Of a DNA stretch of 34,572 nt, positions 7,753 through 16,229 are shown piece after piece; the first letter of the stretch is position 1; each line of letters opens with the position of its first letter. The stretch spans positions 1 to 34,572 of the forward strand of contig JACDBB010000045.1 in assembly GCA_013695145.1 (NCBI GenBank), given 5' to 3'. This DNA is from Euzebyales bacterium. Lineage in GTDB: Bacteria; Actinomycetota; Nitriliruptoria; Euzebyales; Egibacteraceae. The position numbers and the translations under genes are program-made. Below the pieces are notes generated by a model. The model was not told the origin of the DNA, made no database searches, and saw nothing but the letters and a program-made list of their open reading frames with translations.

Positions 7753-8169
7753 GTGCCCGGTAACCCGCCCGTTCGTCCGGAGGTCGCAGTCGGCGCCGTG
7801 TGCGTGCGCGACGGTCGACTGCTACTGGTTCGTCGTGGTCGCGGCGTGGCGATCGGCCGGTGGGCACTGCCGGGCGGCAGGGTGGAGGCGGGAGAAGGGC
7901 TCGCGGAGGCCGTGCTCCGCGAGCTGGCCGAGGAGACCGGACTCGGCGGCACGCTCGGCGCGCTGTGCGGGGTAGCGGAGCGCATCGGCGACGGCCGTCA
8001 CTACGTGATCCTCGACTTCTGGGTGGAGCCCGGCCCCGGCGAGGCCGCGGCTGGCGACGACGCCGACGCCGTGACGTGGGCGGCGCGCAGCGACCTCGCC
8101 GGCCTCGATCTGGTCTGGCGCCTCACCGAGTTCCTCGCCGACCACGGAGTGCTCGACCGATTGGCCTAG
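7753..8169 (+). CDS. Nudix hydrolase (ADP-ribose pyrophosphatase/MutT type)
   Basis: 138-aa single-domain Nudix hydrolase cleaving a nucleoside diphosphate linked to another group. The complete Nudix box (G-x5-E-x7-REuxEExGu) is at about residues 38-60: [20 protein letters not shown] followed by TGL. Preceding strands ([26 protein letters not shown]) and the DFWVEP strand are typical. GTG 7753 is the first start giving the family-length N-terminus; upstream codons overlap the divergent promoter. The stop overlaps that of the convergent Uma2 gene in CTAG (8166-8169). The substrate cannot be predicted. Confidence 0.93.
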   Translation: MPGNPPVRPEVAVGAVCVRDGRLLLVRRGRGVAIGRWALPGGRVEAGEGLAEAVLRELAEETGLGGTLGALCGVAERIGDGRHYVILDFWVEPGPGEAAAGDDADAVTWAARSDLAGLDLVWRLTEFLADHGVLDRLA

Positions 8170-8732
8170 CCGAACAGCTCGGGCAGCGGCAGGCGGAAAC
8201 CGGGCAGAAGCGCTCCGCCGTCGAGCGTGTCGTCGCCGCGGAGCAGCCGGGCCGCGCCGTCGGGGTGGTGCTCGGCCACCATCCGCCGGTCGGGGTAGAC
8301 CACCCACACGAGCTGGACACCGGCGTCGAGCCACGCCGTCGCCTTCTCCGCGACCGCGGTGGCGCGGTCGGACGGGGAAACCACCTCGACGGCAAGATCG
8401 GGTGCCAGCGGGAGGAACCCGCTCCGGTCGCGGGGCTCGGGGAGCCGCTCCCGTCGGACATAGGCCGCGTCGGGGGCGCGCACAGTGTCGGGGTCGCGGG
8501 CGAGCAGGAAACCCGTCTCTGCGGCGAACGTGCTGCCCGTGCCAGCCGCGAGAGCGAATGCCTTGAGGTGGTAGCCGATGGTCGCGGCGATCTCGCCGTG
8601 CGTGCCTCCCGCTGGTGACATCCTGTGGAGCTCCCCCTCGACCAGCTCGTAGCGCCACCCGTCATCCGGCAACTCGAACAGCGCCGCTGCCGTCATGGGC
8701 CCGACGGTCGCCGTGCGTGGCTCGCCGCTCAT
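8166..8732 (-). CDS. Uma2-family PD-(D/E)XK-like protein
   Basis: 188 aa. Uma2 proteins have a restriction-endonuclease-like fold; their biological substrate is not settled. Features visible: the N-terminal [30 protein letters not shown], the core strand [20 protein letters not shown] (carrying the D-x(n)-E and Lys of the PD-(D/E)XK site), then [20 protein letters not shown] 8732 puts the family motif at the usual distance; longer in-frame extensions are non-coding in character. The stop codon overlaps that of the Nudix gene. Uma2 genes often occur as stand-alone, horizontally mobile paralogues. Confidence 0.88.
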   Translation of the reverse strand: MSGEPRTATVGPMTAAALFELPDDGWRYELVEGELHRMSPAGGTHGEIAATIGYHLKAFALAAGTGSTFAAETGFLLARDPDTVRAPDAAYVRRERLPEPRDRSGFLPLAPDLAVEVVSPSDRATAVAEKATAWLDAGVQLVWVVYPDRRMVAEHHPDGAARLLRGDDTLDGGALLPGFRLPLPELFG

Positions 8733-8829
8733 CGCGCCAAGGGTACGCCGCAGCGGCGGGATCGGCGTGGGGTGGTGCGACTGAACGATCGGAGAAGTCG
8801 CTCCGTCGGACCAGTGCAGGCTCCGGCAC

Positions 8830-9717
8830 TCACGGCTCAGGCGGCGCTGCTCCGAGGTGGCGGAGGAGGAAGTCGGCCGCAACGGGCACGAACGCCCGAT
8901 GGTGCTCCAGCAGCAGCTGGTGGCCGCCGCCCGGCAGCACCCACAGCTCGTGCGGGCAGGTCAGCCGCGCGACGAACGCTCGCGTGGTGGTCTCGGGCAG
9001 CACGCGGTCGCCTGACCCGACCGCGACCAGTGTCGGCGCGCGTCCGGCGGCGATGTCGGGCTTGTCCTCAGGCGCGAGCAGGATCGACGCCAGGCCGGCG
9101 AGGTCGTAGGTCCGCACCGCCTGCGGGTGGTGGCGCAGCGCGCGCGCCAACTGGGGGCTCGCGAGATCGGTGTCGGCGACCACGGCAGGCGCAGGGACCG
9201 GCACCTTGGTCTGGGCGTCGAAGGTCAACCCGCGGGCGAGGCGGGCGGCCACCGGAAGCAGCGTGGCCTGCCGCCACCGCTGAAGGACCGGCCGCACGTC
9301 GCGGAGGTCCAGCACGTTGTGGCACACCGCCGCCCCGACACGGTCGTCCTCGAGCGCCGCGTAGAACGCGAGCACGCCTCCCAGGGCGGTGCCGAGCAGC
9401 CCGACCGGCGCGCCGGGCCAGCGGTCCAGCGCGGTGTCGACGGCGGTCGCCGCCGCCTCCATGGCGAGGCGGTACGTCAGGTGGCCGCGCCGCCCGCCGC
9501 TGCGACCGTGACCGGGCCAGTCGAGGGCCAGCACGTGCAGCCCCTGGTCTGCCAGCGCCGCGAGCGGGTCCACTCCTGGCACGCTGCCGGAGAGCATGTC
9601 CACGCTGGTCTCCAGGCCGTGGAGCACCACCACGACCGGCGAGGCGGAGCGCGGCGCGTCGTGCGCGAGCACGCGCAACGAGGTCTGCCGGCTGGTCGCC
9701 CACAAGTCCTGCGACAC
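8830..9717 (-). CDS. Alpha/beta-hydrolase fold protein, nucleophile Ser replaced
   Basis: 295 aa with the alpha/beta-hydrolase core: VVVVLHGLETSVDM (oxyanion-loop HG), LALDWPGHGRSGG, a nucleophile-elbow region, PTLVAVGSGDRVLP (acid Asp) and GGGHQLLLEH (His). The elbow reads GLLGTALGG where the family has G-x-S-x-G, so the nucleophilic Ser is Ala; direct reading of the minus strand at about 9390 confirms GGC ACC GCC CTG GGA. Asp and His appear kept. It may be inactive as an esterase or have another role. GTG 9717 leaves a 136-bp divergent gap to the next gene; an in-frame ATG at 9831 would add 38 residues of uncharacteristic sequence. Confidence 0.82.
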   Translation of the reverse strand: MSQDLWATSRQTSLRVLAHDAPRSASPVVVVLHGLETSVDMLSGSVPGVDPLAALADQGLHVLALDWPGHGRSGGRRGHLTYRLAMEAAATAVDTALDRWPGAPVGLLGTALGGVLAFYAALEDDRVGAAVCHNVLDLRDVRPVLQRWRQATLLPVAARLARGLTFDAQTKVPVPAPAVVADTDLASPQLARALRHHPQAVRTYDLAGLASILLAPEDKPDIAAGRAPTLVAVGSGDRVLPETTTRAFVARLTCPHELWVLPGGGHQLLLEHHRAFVPVAADFLLRHLGAAPPEP

Positions 9718-9853
9718 GTCGCGGTCCGTTCGGTCGGCGGTCTTGGTGCCTGGTGACCGCGGCAGCCTACGTCGCTTCCGGGCGCACGAGCACGGCCATA
9801 TACTCCCGGCGAAGCGACCGTCATGGGACATGGCAACGCCAGGAGCACACCGG

Positions 9854-10960
9854 ATGGCCCGCGCCGACCTGCACAACGCGCTCGTGATCGATCACGAGAT
9901 CTACGAGGCATCCCAGGTCGACCCGACCCTGCTCGACCCGATCGTGCGCACGACGGGCGGGCTGCCAGGCCCTGCTCAGCCGTTCACCGTCGTGCGCGCC
10001 TACCAGGGGCCGCAGGGCTCCTACGGTGAGTACTTCACCATCACCGACCAGACCGGCAGGGAGGTCGCCCGCTCCCATGTTCGCCGCATCGCCCTGCGCG
10101 GCGAGATGTTCGAGGACGACTTCTCCACCACGCTGCGCGGCGTCCAGCTGCACGACGGCGGCGAGCACACCGCCGCCTTCTACGTCAACGACCGCCAGGT
10201 CGGCGCCATCCCCGTGTTCGTGGAGTCCGCGCAGGGCGGCGACCCACGTGTGGCGGCCGAGGAGACCTTCGCCAAGGCGTTGCAGAAGGGCGCCGTCCTG
10301 TGGCTGACGGTGCCGCAACGGGCGGCGCGCCGCAAGCGGCAGCCGACCGAGCACACCCAGGCGGTCTGGTTCGTGTTCGACAAGGGCAAGGTCTACGTCC
10401 TGTCCGGCCCGACCGAGCAGGAGGTGCCCGACCTCGCGCAGGCCGAGCAGGTGGTCGTCACTGCGCGCTCCAAGGATCTGCGGTCGGCCGTGTCGCGGGT
10501 CGAGGCGACCGTGCGGGTGGTCGACAAGGCCGACGAGGAGTGGGAACGCATCGCGCGCACCGGCCTGGGCAAGCGGCTCAACCTGCGCGACGGTGACGGC
10601 GCGCTGGAGCGCTGGAAGGAGCATTGCCTGCTCGTCGAGCTGACCCCGCGGTTCCGCACGGCGGAGGCCAACGGCGCCGCTGCTGGCAGCGCGCCGGCCA
10701 CGTCGGTGACGCCCGCCCAGTCCGCGGACCCGGCCCCCGCTGCCAAGAAGGCCGAGGAGGACATCCACGTCGAGGCCCAGGTCGACCAGGAGGTCTTCGA
10801 CCGACTGATCGCGGAGGGCAAGAGCGAGCGGGTCGCCCGGGCCAAAGCGAAGGCCGCCTACGTGCGACGGGAGAAGGCGCGCATCCGCGAGGAGCAAGCG
10901 GGCGACAGCGCGTCAGCGAACCGGGACGCGCGTGAGGACGCCAACGCGAGCGGGGGCTAG
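9854..10960 (+). CDS. Uncharacterised protein with probable FMN-binding split-barrel-like domain
   Basis: 368 aa, not assignable to a named family by eye. N-terminal about 110 residues are beta-rich (FTVVRAYQGPQGSYGEYFTI, RRIALRGEMFEDDFST). Residues about 135-265 resemble pyridoxamine-phosphate-oxidase-like split barrels (KGAVLWLTVP, AVWFVFDKGKVYVLSGP, AEQVVVTARSKD, VEATVRVVDK, KEHCLLVELTPRF). An Ala/Pro-rich linker leads to a C-terminal basic helix (DRLIAEGKSERVARAKAKAA, then YVRREKARIREEQ), possibly nucleic-acid or protein binding. ATG 9854 has AGGAG 8 nt upstream; a TATACT at 9799-9804 is a candidate -10. The stop overlaps the convergent lipoprotein gene's stop in CTAG. Confidence 0.75.
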   Translation: MARADLHNALVIDHEIYEASQVDPTLLDPIVRTTGGLPGPAQPFTVVRAYQGPQGSYGEYFTITDQTGREVARSHVRRIALRGEMFEDDFSTTLRGVQLHDGGEHTAAFYVNDRQVGAIPVFVESAQGGDPRVAAEETFAKALQKGAVLWLTVPQRAARRKRQPTEHTQAVWFVFDKGKVYVLSGPTEQEVPDLAQAEQVVVTARSKDLRSAVSRVEATVRVVDKADEEWERIARTGLGKRLNLRDGDGALERWKEHCLLVELTPRFRTAEANGAAAGSAPATSVTPAQSADPAPAAKKAEEDIHVEAQVDQEVFDRLIAEGKSERVARAKAKAAYVRREKARIREEQAGDSASANRDAREDANASGG

Positions 10961-11718
10961 CTCGGCGGGCGGCGGACCAGACGCAGCCCGATGAGCAGGG
11001 CGGCCAGTCCGCCCGCGGCGGCGAACGCCGCGAGCAGCAGAGCGGGCGGACCAGGTCGCCGTGCGACTGCGGCGATGGCCACCGTTTCGCCGGGAGCCAC
11101 CGTCCAGGTCACCGTGCGAGCCTCGGTGTCCACGGCGCCGCTGGACCGCAACACCTCGCCGGGCAGCCCGACGCGCACCTCGTAGACGAACGCGTCCGCA
11201 TCGGCGATCAGGGCCACCGCCTGTTCCGGCTGCAGGCCCAAGGACGTGATCGCCGGGGTGGGCACGAGCGAGGCGGTGCCCGTCACCGCGACCGTGTCCT
11301 CTTCCACCGCGACGGCCAGCTCGTCGAGCAAGGTCAGCTCCGGCGCATCCAGCGCGCCCTGCAGCTCCGACGCCAGCGCGGCGAACGCGGCAGGGTCGGC
11401 GAAGGGCGCAGCCAGCGTCACGCGGCGGGTCCCATCCGGGGCCGTCCGGTCGGCGACCTCCCAGCCAGCGTCCTCCAGCTGCTCGCCGGTGCGGGCCAGG
11501 TCGTCGAGGGGATCCGCTCCAGCTTCCTGTGCGCGCCGCCGCAGCTCCTCGTCGGCAGAAAGGGCCACAGCCAGGCGCCCGGCGCCGTCACCGGTGACCG
11601 TCACGTCGACCGCCAAGCGCGCCTGACAGCCGGCGCAGACGACCACCGCGAGCAGGAGCGCCGAGAACCACGCCCTGGAGGCTCCGGCGGGCCCAGGTCC
11701 GCGGCGTGCCGTCGACAC
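10957..11718 (-). CDS. LppM-like lipoprotein with C-terminal TM segment
   Basis: 253 aa. N-terminal signal with lipobox (AWFSALLLAVVVCAGCQARL, lipidated Cys at about residue 29), then an extracytoplasmic domain resembling actinobacterial LppM (VDVTVTGDGAGRLAVALSAD, DGTRRVTLAAPFADP, YEVRVGLPGEVLRSSGAVD), then a C-terminal TM helix (ALLLAAFAAAGGLAALLIGL) with a short RRPPS tail inside. LppM of M. tuberculosis is a surface lipoprotein linked to phagocytosis; the role here is unknown. GTG 11718 has a strong AAGGAGGAGC site. It diverges from mrp and shares the CTAG stop overlap with the upstream-facing gene. Confidence 0.82.
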   Translation of the reverse strand: MSTARRGPGPAGASRAWFSALLLAVVVCAGCQARLAVDVTVTGDGAGRLAVALSADEELRRRAQEAGADPLDDLARTGEQLEDAGWEVADRTAPDGTRRVTLAAPFADPAAFAALASELQGALDAPELTLLDELAVAVEEDTVAVTGTASLVPTPAITSLGLQPEQAVALIADADAFVYEVRVGLPGEVLRSSGAVDTEARTVTWTVAPGETVAIAAVARRPGPPALLLAAFAAAGGLAALLIGLRLVRRPPS

Positions 11719-11888
11719 CCGCTCCTCCTTTGCCGTGGTCCGCCACGGGTCGCGGCGGGCGCCGCGCAGGCTACCTTCCTCCCCCGCTGTCACCTGCGTC
11801 GCGCAGGTGCCACCGGTACGATTGGGCTGCGGGGTTGACGGCCCCTCCACGATCTTTCCTCGACCCCCTTGAAGGAGCGAACCACACC

Positions 11889-13004
11889 GTGGTGACCAGC
11901 GAAGCGGTCATGCAGGCCCTGTCGACCGTCGACGACCCGGAGATCGGCAAGCCGATCACCGAGCTCGACATGGTCCAGGACGTATCCATCGACGGGGGCG
12001 TGGTGACCGTCGACCTGCTGCTGACGGTCCCCGGATGTCCGCTGAAGGACAAGATCAACGGCGACATCACCGGTGCGGTGGGTGGCCTCGACGGCGTCGA
12101 CACCGTCCATGTGCGGTTCGGCTCCATGACCGAGGAGCAGCGCACCGCCGTCGCCGAGAAGGTGCGTGGCGGGGCGGCGAAGGCCCCCAGCGGCCAGCCG
12201 GTGATCCCGTTCGCGCAGATGGACTCCGACACCAAAGTCCTGGCGGTCGCCTCTGGCAAGGGTGGGGTCGGCAAGTCGTCGATCACGACCAACCTGGCGG
12301 TCGCGCTCGCTCGTGACGGATACCAGGTCGGCGTGCTCGACGCGGACATCTGGGGGTACTCGATCCCGCGGATGCTGGGCGTCTCCGGCCGGCCGGTCGC
12401 GTTCAACAACATGGTGATGCCGCTGCAGGCGCACGGCTGCAAGGTGATCTCGATCGGCTTCTTCATCGACGCCGAGCGGCCGGTCATCTGGCGCGGGCCG
12501 ATGCTGCACCGCGCCCTTCAGCAGTTCCTCGCCGACGTTCACTGGGGCGATCTGGACTTCCTGCTCTGCGACCTGCCCCCCGGGACCGGCGATATCGCCA
12601 TCTCGCTGGCGCAGATGCTGCCGAACGCCGACATGCTGGTCGTCACCACTCCGCAGCAGGCCGCCCAGCGGGTGGCCTTGCGAGCCGGGCAGACCACCGC
12701 GCAGACGGGCATGAAGGTCCGCGGCGTGATCGAGAACATGGCGACCTTCGTCGCGCCCGACACCGGCGTCGAGTACCGCATCTTCGGCGAGGGCGGTGGC
12801 CAGCTGCTGGCGGCTGAGCTCGACACGGAGCTGCTGGGGTCCATCCCGATCGACCCCCGTCTGCGTGAGGGTTCCGACGCCGGCGTGCCGCTGGTCGTCG
12901 GTGATCCCGACGCCCCCGCCAGCAAGGTGATGAGCGAGATCGCACGGTCGCTGGCCAAGCAGAAGTCCTCCCTGGTCGGCAAGAGCCTGCCGCTGCAGTT
13001 CTAA
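11889..13004 (+). CDS. mrp: Mrp/ApbC-family P-loop ATPase, iron-sulfur carrier
   Basis: 371 aa. N-terminal MIP18/DUF59 domain (residues about 5-85, STVDDPEIGKPITELDMVQD, VPGCPLKDKINGDI) fused to a MinD/Mrp-type ATPase with deviant Walker A (ASGKGGVGKSSITTNLA), VGVLDADIWGYSIPRMLG, and DFLLCDLPPGTGD. Family members assemble or carry Fe-S clusters. The CxxC that binds the cluster in many Mrps is absent (ENMATFVAPDTGVEYRIFGE), as in mycobacterial Mrp. GTG 11889 (or 11892) follows GAAGGAG. It sits near sigE-htrA-tatB, as in mycobacteria. Confidence 0.95.
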   Translation: MVTSEAVMQALSTVDDPEIGKPITELDMVQDVSIDGGVVTVDLLLTVPGCPLKDKINGDITGAVGGLDGVDTVHVRFGSMTEEQRTAVAEKVRGGAAKAPSGQPVIPFAQMDSDTKVLAVASGKGGVGKSSITTNLAVALARDGYQVGVLDADIWGYSIPRMLGVSGRPVAFNNMVMPLQAHGCKVISIGFFIDAERPVIWRGPMLHRALQQFLADVHWGDLDFLLCDLPPGTGDIAISLAQMLPNADMLVVTTPQQAAQRVALRAGQTTAQTGMKVRGVIENMATFVAPDTGVEYRIFGEGGGQLLAAELDTELLGSIPIDPRLREGSDAGVPLVVGDPDAPASKVMSEIARSLAKQKSSLVGKSLPLQF

Positions 13005-13018
13005 AGGGCGGCGCACCG

Positions 13019-13792
13019 GTGCGCGCGCTGGTGGTGGTGCCGACCTACGACGAGGTTGACAGCCTCGCGACCGTCGTCGAGCGCCTAGGGGCGTGCGACG
13101 CGGACGCCGACGTCCTGGTCGTCGACGACGCCTCCCCCGACGGCACCGGCCAGCTCGCGGACCGCCTGGCGGTTGACCACGCGCGTCTGCAGGTGCTCCA
13201 CCGCGCCGGCAAGGGGGGACTCGGCGGCGCCTATCGGGCCGGGTTCGCGTGGGGCATGCAGCGCGGCTTCGACGCGTTCGTCGAGATGGACGCCGACCTC
13301 TCCCACGACCCGGCGGACGTCCCGCGCCTGCTGCGCACGCTGGCAGGCGCCGACGTCGTGATCGGCTCCCGCTACGTGCCCGGCGGCCGGGTGCTGGACT
13401 GGCCGCCGCGGCGGTTGGCGCTCTCCAGGGGCGGCAACCGCTACGTGCGCCTGGTCACGGGTCTGCCCGTCGCGGACGCGACGGCCGGGTTTCGCGCCTA
13501 CCGGCGCGCCGTTCTCGAGGAGGTGGACCTCGGCACCGTCAGCTCGGACGGCTACGGCTTCCAGGTCGAGATGGCCCTCCGGGCATGGCAGACCGGCTTC
13601 CGGGTCGTGGAGGTCCCGATCACGTTCACCGAGCGGCGCGACGGCGCCAGCAAGATGAGCCGCGCCATCGTCGCCGAGGCGGTGCTCAGCGTCGCCCGCT
13701 GGGGCCTCGCCGGTCCGCGCCGCGCCGGCGCGCCACACCCGCGCAGCGTCGCAACCAGCCGGGCGCCGAGCCCAGAGGCCGCAGGAGCCTAG
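13019..13792 (+). CDS. Polyprenol-phosphate mannosyltransferase (DPM1/Ppm1-like GT2)
   Basis: 257 aa, GT-A glycosyltransferase family 2. Predicted to transfer mannose from GDP-mannose to a polyprenyl phosphate, feeding lipoglycan or protein mannosylation. Motifs: VVVPTYDEVDSL, VVDDASPDGTGQLAD, the DxD-type EMDADLSHDPADVPRL, IGSRYVPGGRVLDWP and VEVPITFTERRDGASKMS. There is no C-terminal membrane domain and no fused acyltransferase (Lnt) domain as in some Ppm1 proteins; the last 30 residues are low-complexity. GTG 13019 is 14 bp after the mrp stop, likely the same transcript. It converges on the PAP2 gene one base apart. Confidence 0.9.
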   Translation: MRALVVVPTYDEVDSLATVVERLGACDADADVLVVDDASPDGTGQLADRLAVDHARLQVLHRAGKGGLGGAYRAGFAWGMQRGFDAFVEMDADLSHDPADVPRLLRTLAGADVVIGSRYVPGGRVLDWPPRRLALSRGGNRYVRLVTGLPVADATAGFRAYRRAVLEEVDLGTVSSDGYGFQVEMALRAWQTGFRVVEVPITFTERRDGASKMSRAIVAEAVLSVARWGLAGPRRAGAPHPRSVATSRAPSPEAAGA

Positions 13793-13793
13793 C

Positions 13794-14540
13794 CTAGCCT
13801 GCGTGAGCGGCCTCGGGGATCGCGAACTCCTCGGCCGGCTTGCCGCCGCGGGCGGCGCGCACCGCCCGGTCAGCCAGGAAAGCGACCGCAGCGAGGCGCG
13901 CCTCGGCCGGTAGCACCTTTGGGAGCAGCCACACCAGCGGCCCGGCGACGAGGCGGCCGGCGCCCGCGACGGGGCCGCGCCATGCCGCGGACAACCCCAG
14001 CCCCAGACCGGCGCCACCGAGGACGTCGGTCGGGTAGTGCACCCCGACGTACACGCGGGTCAGCCCGACGTAGGCGCCCACGGCGTAGGCCAGCGCGCGC
14101 CCGCGGCGCGTGCGACTGCGCTCTCCCACCAGCGACATGACCGCCATGCTGACCGCCGCGTGACCGGACGGGAACGACGACCCTGCGGGCGAGCGGATCA
14201 GTCTGCGGACGTCGTGGGCGTCGAAGGGTCGCTCACGCATGACGCGACGCTTGGAGCCCTGAGCCACGACCCAGCCCAGCGCTCCCATCGACAGCACGTC
14301 GGCGGCGGTGCGTCGGCGACCGACGGCAGCGAGCACCGCGGCGATGCCGCACACGGCGTACACCGACCCGAGGTCGGTGGTCCCGGCGACGATGCGGTTC
14401 AGAACCGGCCCTTCGGCGCGGCGGATGGCGTCGCCCGCACGGACGTCGGCGCGCTGGACCGGGGAGCGCTGCAACCCCCACCAGGACCCGGCGACCAGCG
14501 CTCCGCCCAGGAGCGCACGGCGCGGCCAGGGCAAGCTCAC
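13794..14540 (-). CDS. PAP2-superfamily membrane phosphatase
   Basis: 248 aa, phosphatidic-acid-phosphatase type 2. All three signature motifs are present: KRRVMRERP (KxxxxxxRP), SSFPSGHAA (PSGH) and TRVYVGVHYPTDVLGG (SRxxxxxHxxxD-like, Ser replaced by Thr). Several TM helices surround them. Likely dephosphorylates a lipid phosphate such as undecaprenyl pyrophosphate or PA at the membrane. The GTG start overlaps the tatB stop (GTGA), making it the last gene of the sigE operon, fitting an envelope-repair role. The facing glycosyltransferase uses polyprenyl phosphate; a functional link is speculative. Confidence 0.9.
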   Translation of the reverse strand: MSLPWPRRALLGGALVAGSWWGLQRSPVQRADVRAGDAIRRAEGPVLNRIVAGTTDLGSVYAVCGIAAVLAAVGRRRTAADVLSMGALGWVVAQGSKRRVMRERPFDAHDVRRLIRSPAGSSFPSGHAAVSMAVMSLVGERSRTRRGRALAYAVGAYVGLTRVYVGVHYPTDVLGGAGLGLGLSAAWRGPVAGAGRLVAGPLVWLLPKVLPAEARLAAVAFLADRAVRAARGGKPAEEFAIPEAAHAG

Positions 14541-14875
14541 GTGGCGTGCGGGTCGAACGGCGGTGGTAGGTGCGCCTTGGTCGGCGGCTTCACGTCACCG
14601 GCAGCGACGGCTCCGCGAGGCGAGGCTACGGGACCGGACAGGTCAGCCTGCTTGCGCAGCTCGTCACCTGTGGATTTGAGGTCCTTGGCGACCTCTCGGA
14701 GGTCGTCGAGGTCGGCGGAGCGCTTGAGCTCGTCGATCGTGGACTGCGCCTCACGCTTGAACCGTGTAACCGTCTGGCCAACCGAGCGAGCCATACCGGG
14801 AAGCTTGTCGGGGCCGAAGATCAGCAGCGCCAGCATGGCGAGAAAGGCGAGCTCCCAAGGTCCCGGCATGCTCAT
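14537..14875 (-). CDS. tatB: Twin-arginine translocase subunit TatB
   Basis: 112 aa. One N-terminal TM helix (WELAFLAMLALLIFGPDKLP) with the invariant FGP hinge, then an amphipathic helix (GMARSVGQTVTRFKREAQST) and a charged C-terminal region. The second residue region and long tail fit TatB rather than TatA. TatB forms the Tat substrate receptor with TatC (not in this window). ATG 14875 follows AGAGGGA; upstream in-frame sequence belongs to htrA. It lies 19 bp after htrA, the same htrA-tatB order as in mycobacteria. Confidence 0.92.
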   Translation of the reverse strand: MSMPGPWELAFLAMLALLIFGPDKLPGMARSVGQTVTRFKREAQSTIDELKRSADLDDLREVAKDLKSTGDELRKQADLSGPVASPRGAVAAGDVKPPTKAHLPPPFDPHAT

Positions 14876-14894
14876 CGGTGCGTCCCTCTCGAGC

Positions 14895-16229
14895 TCATTC
14901 GGTGGTCTGCGACGGCTTCTCGGCAAGTGTGACCTCGACGGTCTCCTCCTGGCCGTCCCGAATGTAGGTGATCTCCACGACGTCGCCCACATCGAGGTTG
15001 AAGATCTCGGTGATCAGGTCATCCATGGCATCGATCGCCTCGTCGTCAACGCCGACGATCACGTCGCCCGCGCGCAATCCGGCGTCGGCGGCTGGGGTGC
15101 CCGCGACCACCTCCTCGATGATCGCGCCCTCGTCGACGCCCACGCGCTCGGCGATCTCCCGGTTGACGTTCATCCCTGCGACACCGAGGAACGCCTGGCG
15201 GACGAAACCCTGTTCGATCAGCTGGTCGGCGACCTCGACGGCCACGTTGGCCGGGATCGCGAACCCGACGCCGGCGTTGGTGCCGCCCCCGCCCTGGGTG
15301 AGGATCGCGGAGTTGATGCCGATCAGGGTCGCGTCGCCCGCCACCAGCGGGCCGCCCGAGTTGCCGGGATTGATGGGCGCGTCGGTCTGGATGACGTTGG
15401 GCAGGTTGAACTGCTGCCCTCCGGGACCGGTCACCGGGATCAGCCGGTTGAGCGAGCTGACCACCCCGGCCGTCACGCTGCCCTCCAGCCCGAACGGGCT
15501 CCCGACAGCGACGGCCAGCTCCCCCACCCGGACCTGCGACGAGTCGCCGATCTGGATCGCGGTGAGGTCTCCGGTGTCCTCGACCTTCAGCACGGCCAGG
15601 TCGTTGTCCGGGGAGGAGCCGACGATCTCCGCGTCGGCCCGGCTCCCGTCGGAGAACACGATGCGTACGTCGTCCGCCCCGGAGATGACGTGGTGATTGG
15701 TGATGATGTGCCCGTCGCTGCGGTACACGACCCCGGAGCCGTTGCCGCTCAAGCCCGGGGCGCCCGCGGGCCCGCCGCCGTTGACCTCGATCATCACGAC
15801 CGTGGGAAGGACCGTCTCAGCCACAGCCGCGACCCGGTCGAGGCCGTCGGACGCCTGGATCTCCAGCCGCGGCGCGACCCGCTCCTCGTCATCGTCGACC
15901 CTGACCACGGGCTCGGCCACCGGGACGGGATCGTCGTTGCCGCCGAGCAGCGCGAATGTGCCAGCCGTGCCGACCGCACTTCCGAGGACGGCGGAGAGCA
16001 GAGCGACCACGAGCACCCTCGATCGCCGATCGCGGACCGGGGCGCGCGGCGGCCGTCCCGAGGGGATGGGCGGGTAAACAGACGGCGCGGGCGGGGGGGC
16101 CGGCAGGCGGAGGCTCCCGCCACCCGGCGGTGCCTCGCTTCCCAGGTCTGCGTTCACGACTCGCGGTCCGATCGTTAGCCGGGCTCTGTCAGCATCTCGT
16201 GCCATACCCCTCGGCGCCGGAGTGCTCAC
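14895..16229 (-). CDS. htrA: HtrA/DegP-type membrane-anchored serine protease (S1C) with PDZ
   Basis: 444 aa from GTG 16229, whose first bases overlap the rseB stop (GTGA); ATG 16205 is the alternative. Cytoplasmic Pro-rich segment, one TM helix (about 75-97, SRVLVVALLSAVLGSAVGTA), then a trypsin-like domain with the triad: His in IITNHHVISG, Asp in SPDNDLAVLKV, Ser in INPGNSGGPLV. A C-terminal PDZ domain (LGVAGMNVNREIAERVGVDE, AADAGLRAGDVIVGVDDEAI) is near the end. Processes or degrades misfolded exported proteins. Encoded with the sigma/anti-sigma pair, it may also take part in the stress signal (inference). Confidence 0.95.
   Translation of the reverse strand: MSTPAPRGMARDADRARLTIGPRVVNADLGSEAPPGGGSLRLPAPPPAPSVYPPIPSGRPPRAPVRDRRSRVLVVALLSAVLGSAVGTAGTFALLGGNDDPVPVAEPVVRVDDDEERVAPRLEIQASDGLDRVAAVAETVLPTVVMIEVNGGGPAGAPGLSGNGSGVVYRSDGHIITNHHVISGADDVRIVFSDGSRADAEIVGSSPDNDLAVLKVEDTGDLTAIQIGDSSQVRVGELAVAVGSPFGLEGSVTAGVVSSLNRLIPVTGPGGQQFNLPNVIQTDAPINPGNSGGPLVAGDATLIGINSAILTQGGGGTNAGVGFAIPANVAVEVADQLIEQGFVRQAFLGVAGMNVNREIAERVGVDEGAIIEEVVAGTPAADAGLRAGDVIVGVDDEAIDAMDDLITEIFNLDVGDVVEITYIRDGQEETVEVTLAEKPSQTTE

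Noticed and set aside
9854-10960. Ku DNA-repair protein
   Set aside because: Length and basic tail tempted, but no Ku core motifs; central strands look like a split barrel instead.
14037-16178. 713-codon plus-strand open frame
   Set aside because: Antisense to PAP2, tatB and htrA, which have full signatures.
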